A DNA stretch of 64,000 bases from Lentisalinibacter sediminis (GTDB taxonomy: Bacteria; Pseudomonadota; Gammaproteobacteria; Steroidobacterales; Woeseiaceae), in NCBI RefSeq assembly GCF_040706615.1, contig NZ_JAPDRF010000002.1, positions 372,001 to 436,000 of the forward strand. Reading direction: 5' to 3'. Numbering within the stretch: position 1 is the stretch's first letter; every line of letters begins with the position of its first letter. The position numbers were made by a program, and so were the translations under genes. Of the stretch, positions 61,613 through 64,000 are shown in pieces. Below the pieces are notes generated by a model. It was not told where the DNA came from and made no database searches. It saw nothing but the letters and a program-made list of their open reading frames with translations.

Positions 61613-63992
61613 TGCCGGCCTCCCCGACAGTGTCGAGCTGGCGCTGTAGGAACCGGGCCCGGCCTTCGGAGAAATCCGACAGCGCCGTCTGGACGCGGCC
61701 GTTGACCGTCCCGGGCGGGTACTTGCCGTCCCGGTCGGCGACGCCCGCGCTCTCGCCGGTCAGCAGTTCGATGGCCTGGTCCACCGTATCCACCGCGTAG
61801 ACGTGGAACCGCCCGGCCGCCACGGCCTCGCGCACGTCGCGGCTCAGCATCAGGTGCTTGCGGTTGTCGGCCGGGATGATGACGCCCTGCTCGCCGGTCA
61901 GGCCGGCGTCGCTGCAGATGTCGAAGAAGCCCTCGACCTTCTCGTTGATGCCGCCGACCACCTGCACCCGGCCGTGCTGATTCACGGAACCGGTGACCGC
62001 GATGGCCTGGCGCACCGGCACCTCGGCTAGCGCCGATACCAGGCTGCAGAACTCCGCCACCGAGGCACTGTCGCCCTCCACCCCGCCGTAGGTCTGCTCG
62101 AACACCAGGCTGGCGGACAGGGACAGGGGCACCTGCCGTGAATAGCGCGCGCCCAGCAGGGAGCCGAGGATGAGCACGCCCTTGCTGTGGATGGGGCCGC
62201 CGAGCTCCACCTCGCGCTGGATGTCGAGCAGGCTGCCGTCGCCCACGCGCACGGTGGCCGTGATGCGGGTGGGATGGCCGAACGCGTATCTGCCCAGCTG
62301 CAGCACCGACAGTCCGTTGACCTGCGCCACCGCCTCGCCGGTGACGTCCACCAGTATCGATCGGCGGGCGATGGCCTCGCGGTAGCGCTGGCGGATGCGG
62401 TCGTGACGGTGCTCGTACTCCGTCAGGGCCCGCTCGACGTCTTCCTCGTCCACCCGCCGCCGCCCGGCTTCCCGGGCCCAGTGACCCGCCTCGGCCAGCA
62501 GGTCGCCGAGCGGCCGGATGCGGGCCGACAGCTTGTCCGCGTCGCCTGCCAGCCGGGCACTGTGCTCCACGACCCGGGCGACGGCGTCGCGGCTGAACGG
62601 CGCCAGCCCGTCGCGGCGCACCATCCCGGCGATCAGCGCGGCCAGCTCCTCGCTGTGCCCGCCGTCGCGGTCGATCACGTCGGAGAAGTCGGCGGCCACG
62701 CGGAACAGCTCCGAGAACTCCGGGTCGTACTCGCTCAGCAGATAGTAGAGCCAGCGCTCGCCGACCAGGACGATCTTCGCCGTCATCGGTATCGGCTCGG
62801 GCTCGATCGTCACGGTCGTCATCAGGCTCAGCATCTGCTGCAGGCTCTGGATGGTGACCTCGCGCCCGGACAGCGCGCGCTTCAGCGCCTGCCAGGCGAA
62901 GGGCTCGCGCAGCAGCCGGTCGGCGTCCATCACCAGGAAGCCGCCGCCGGCACGCTGCAGCGCGCCGCCGCGGATCATCCGATGGTCGGTGACCAGCGAG
63001 CCGAACTCGGCGTAATGGTCGATGCGTCCCACCAGGTTGTGGTACACGGGGTGCTGTTCGTAGATCACCGGCGCGGCATCCAGCCCGGCGTTGTCCACGA
63101 CCACGTTGACCTCGTAGCGCTGCAGGAACTTCGGCCGCTGGCGCCGGCCGGATTGCGGCATGAACGGCTGCGACGGCTCCGGGTTGATCAGGGCAGGCAG
63201 GTGGGCGAGCAGGTCCTGCTCCACGCCCTCCAGGTAGGCGCTCGCGTTCTCCAGCGCCCGGTAGCGCTCCTTCAGCTCCTCGAGGAACGGTCCGACGGCG
63301 GAAACGCCCACCTGGCGGTCCAGCTGGCGCACGCGCTCGTTGTGCTCCCGCTGCCACGTCGGCAGCTGGCGCAGGTGCGCGGCCAGCCGCTCGCCGAACT
63401 CGGCGATCTTGCGCCGGATCTCCTCCTGCTCGTCCTCGGGCAGCTCGCCGAAGGAATCCTCGTCGATGACCTTGCCGTCGCGCACCGGCGCGAAGGCGAA
63501 ACCGCCAGGCGTCTGCAGCAGCCGCAGGCCGTTGCGTTCGGCATCCTCCGCCATCTCCTCCAGGGCGTGGCGGTGGCGCTCCTCGAACTCCTCGTCGATC
63601 TCCGAGCGCAGATGCCGGTACTCGTCGCTCTCGAAGGCAGCCGGCACCGACGACCAGACGTCGTCGATCAGCTGTTTCAAGCGCTCGCGCAGCCGGCGTC
63701 CCTCGCCGGCCGGGAGTTCCAGGGCCCGCGGCTTCTGCGGATCGTCGAAGGCATGCACGTAGCACCAGTCACTCGGCACTTCGCGCTGCGCGGCCGCCTC
63801 TTCCAGGAGCTGACGCATGGCGCCGTGGCGGTCGCTGCCCGGCTCGCCCAGGGCATAGAGGTTGTAGCCGTCGCGGTCCACGGCGACGGCGAGGCGGGCG
63901 GCGCCGAGGGCGCGGCTCTGGCCCACCACCTGCTCGCGGACGGGCAGATCGTCGGTGCTGTCGAAAGCGAGGTCACGCAGGTCGGAGCGCAC
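61590..63992 (-). CDS. Lon-family ATP-dependent protease (LonB-like); start may lie beyond the right edge
   Basis: About 800 residues. The C-terminal third is a Lon protease domain with the catalytic serine in EGDSASVAEFCSL and lysine in GGINEKVEGFFDIC. The N-terminal and middle part is an AAA-like module of the group found in LonB/AAA_32 proteins (GGGFLVMDADRLLREPFAWQ is its Walker B-like region), with a charged helical insertion (about residues 125-270). The first visible start is a GTG at 63992; the frame stays open to the window edge, so the true start may be outside. It likely degrades damaged proteins. Confidence 0.82.
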   Translation of the reverse strand: MRSDLRDLAFDSTDDLPVREQVVGQSRALGAARLAVAVDRDGYNLYALGEPGSDRHGAMRQLLEEAAAQREVPSDWCYVHAFDDPQKPRALELPAGEGRRLRERLKQLIDDVWSSVPAAFESDEYRHLRSEIDEEFEERHRHALEEMAEDAERNGLRLLQTPGGFAFAPVRDGKVIDEDSFGELPEDEQEEIRRKIAEFGERLAAHLRQLPTWQREHNERVRQLDRQVGVSAVGPFLEELKERYRALENASAYLEGVEQDLLAHLPALINPEPSQPFMPQSGRRQRPKFLQRYEVNVVVDNAGLDAAPVIYEQHPVYHNLVGRIDHYAEFGSLVTDHRMIRGGALQRAGGGFLVMDADRLLREPFAWQALKRALSGREVTIQSLQQMLSLMTTVTIEPEPIPMTAKIVLVGERWLYYLLSEYDPEFSELFRVAADFSDVIDRDGGHSEELAALIAGMVRRDGLAPFSRDAVARVVEHSARLAGDADKLSARIRPLGDLLAEAGHWAREAGRRRVDEEDVERALTEYEHRHDRIRQRYREAIARRSILVDVTGEAVAQVNGLSVLQLGRYAFGHPTRITATVRVGDGSLLDIQREVELGGPIHSKGVLILGSLLGARYSRQVPLSLSASLVFEQTYGGVEGDSASVAEFCSLVSALAEVPVRQAIAVTGSVNQHGRVQVVGGINEKVEGFFDICSDAGLTGEQGVIIPADNRKHLMLSRDVREAVAAGRFHVYAVDTVDQAIELLTGESAGVADRDGKYPPGTVNGRVQTALSDFSEGRARFLQRQLDTVGEAGNGNGERE

Positions 63993-64000
63993 ATGGAGGG

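Overview
The window is a GC-rich proteobacterial chromosome segment. Its left 28 kb is the larger part of a photosynthesis gene cluster (PGC) of a purple bacterium. Products, gene order (bchFNBHLM-lhaA-puhABC, then aerR/ppaA-ppsR-bchG-bch2-bchP) and neighbours point to a gammaproteobacterium; I do not name a genus. The only Mg-protoporphyrin monomethyl ester cyclase seen is the oxygen-dependent AcsF, which fits an aerobic or facultative anoxygenic phototroph. crtE, crtB, crtC and crtF indicate a spirilloxanthin-type carotenoid route. pufLM, bchXYZ, bchC, crtI and crtD are not in the window and would be expected beyond its left edge, where crtF is cut off.

Layout. 1-2.1 kb: crtF and crtE (minus) diverge from crtC (plus) across a short region holding a perfect TGT-N12-ACA PpsR/CrtJ-type site. 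2.1-2.5 kb: a non-coding, repeat-rich gap. 2.5-21.5 kb: seventeen tightly packed or overlapping minus-strand genes, bchF-N-B-H-L-M-lhaA-puhA-B-C-acsF-puhE-bchI-D-O-crtB-small ORF. 21.5-21.85 kb: a divergent control region with two mirror-image promoters sharing a PpsR-like operator, followed by a structured leader. 21.85-28.2 kb (plus): aerR/ppaA, ppsR, bchG, bch2 (PucC family), bchP and tspO.

To the right lie feoAB with a Fur-like box (28.2-30.7 kb), a histone-H1-like Lys/Ala-tailed coiled-coil protein, and a DUF1302-DUF1329-YCF48-MMPL transporter unit ending in a clear terminator (31.5-38.5 kb). Next is a four-gene lipid-modification unit: FAD amine-oxidase-like, DUF1365, CFA-synthase-like methyltransferase and an NDH-2-like flavoprotein (38.6-43.3 kb). 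Then come a thioredoxin-fold protein, a giant MscK-like mechanosensitive channel, and a tripartite RND efflux operon whose TolC component carries an N-terminal ABC-substrate-binding-like domain (47.5-54.1 kb). The right end holds a small conserved protein, an EamA transporter, a beta-barrel protein, a diheme-less single-CXXCH cytochrome with a long C-terminal extension, cbpA/cbpM, an isoaspartyl methyltransferase/erythromycin-esterase-like fusion, a Usp-like protein and a Lon-like protease whose start may lie outside the window.

How the parts work together. The long minus-strand cluster makes bacteriochlorophyllide and assembles the reaction-centre H subunit. The plus-strand group finishes the pigment (BchG, BchP) and carries the repressor/antirepressor pair PpsR-AerR. 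Iron uptake, a cluster of membrane-lipid oxidoreductases of a kind tied to singlet-oxygen responses in other phototrophs, and several stress and proteostasis genes flank the PGC. Whether these flanking units are functionally linked to phototrophy is inference. No rRNA, tRNA, CRISPR array, IS element or phage gene was recognised.
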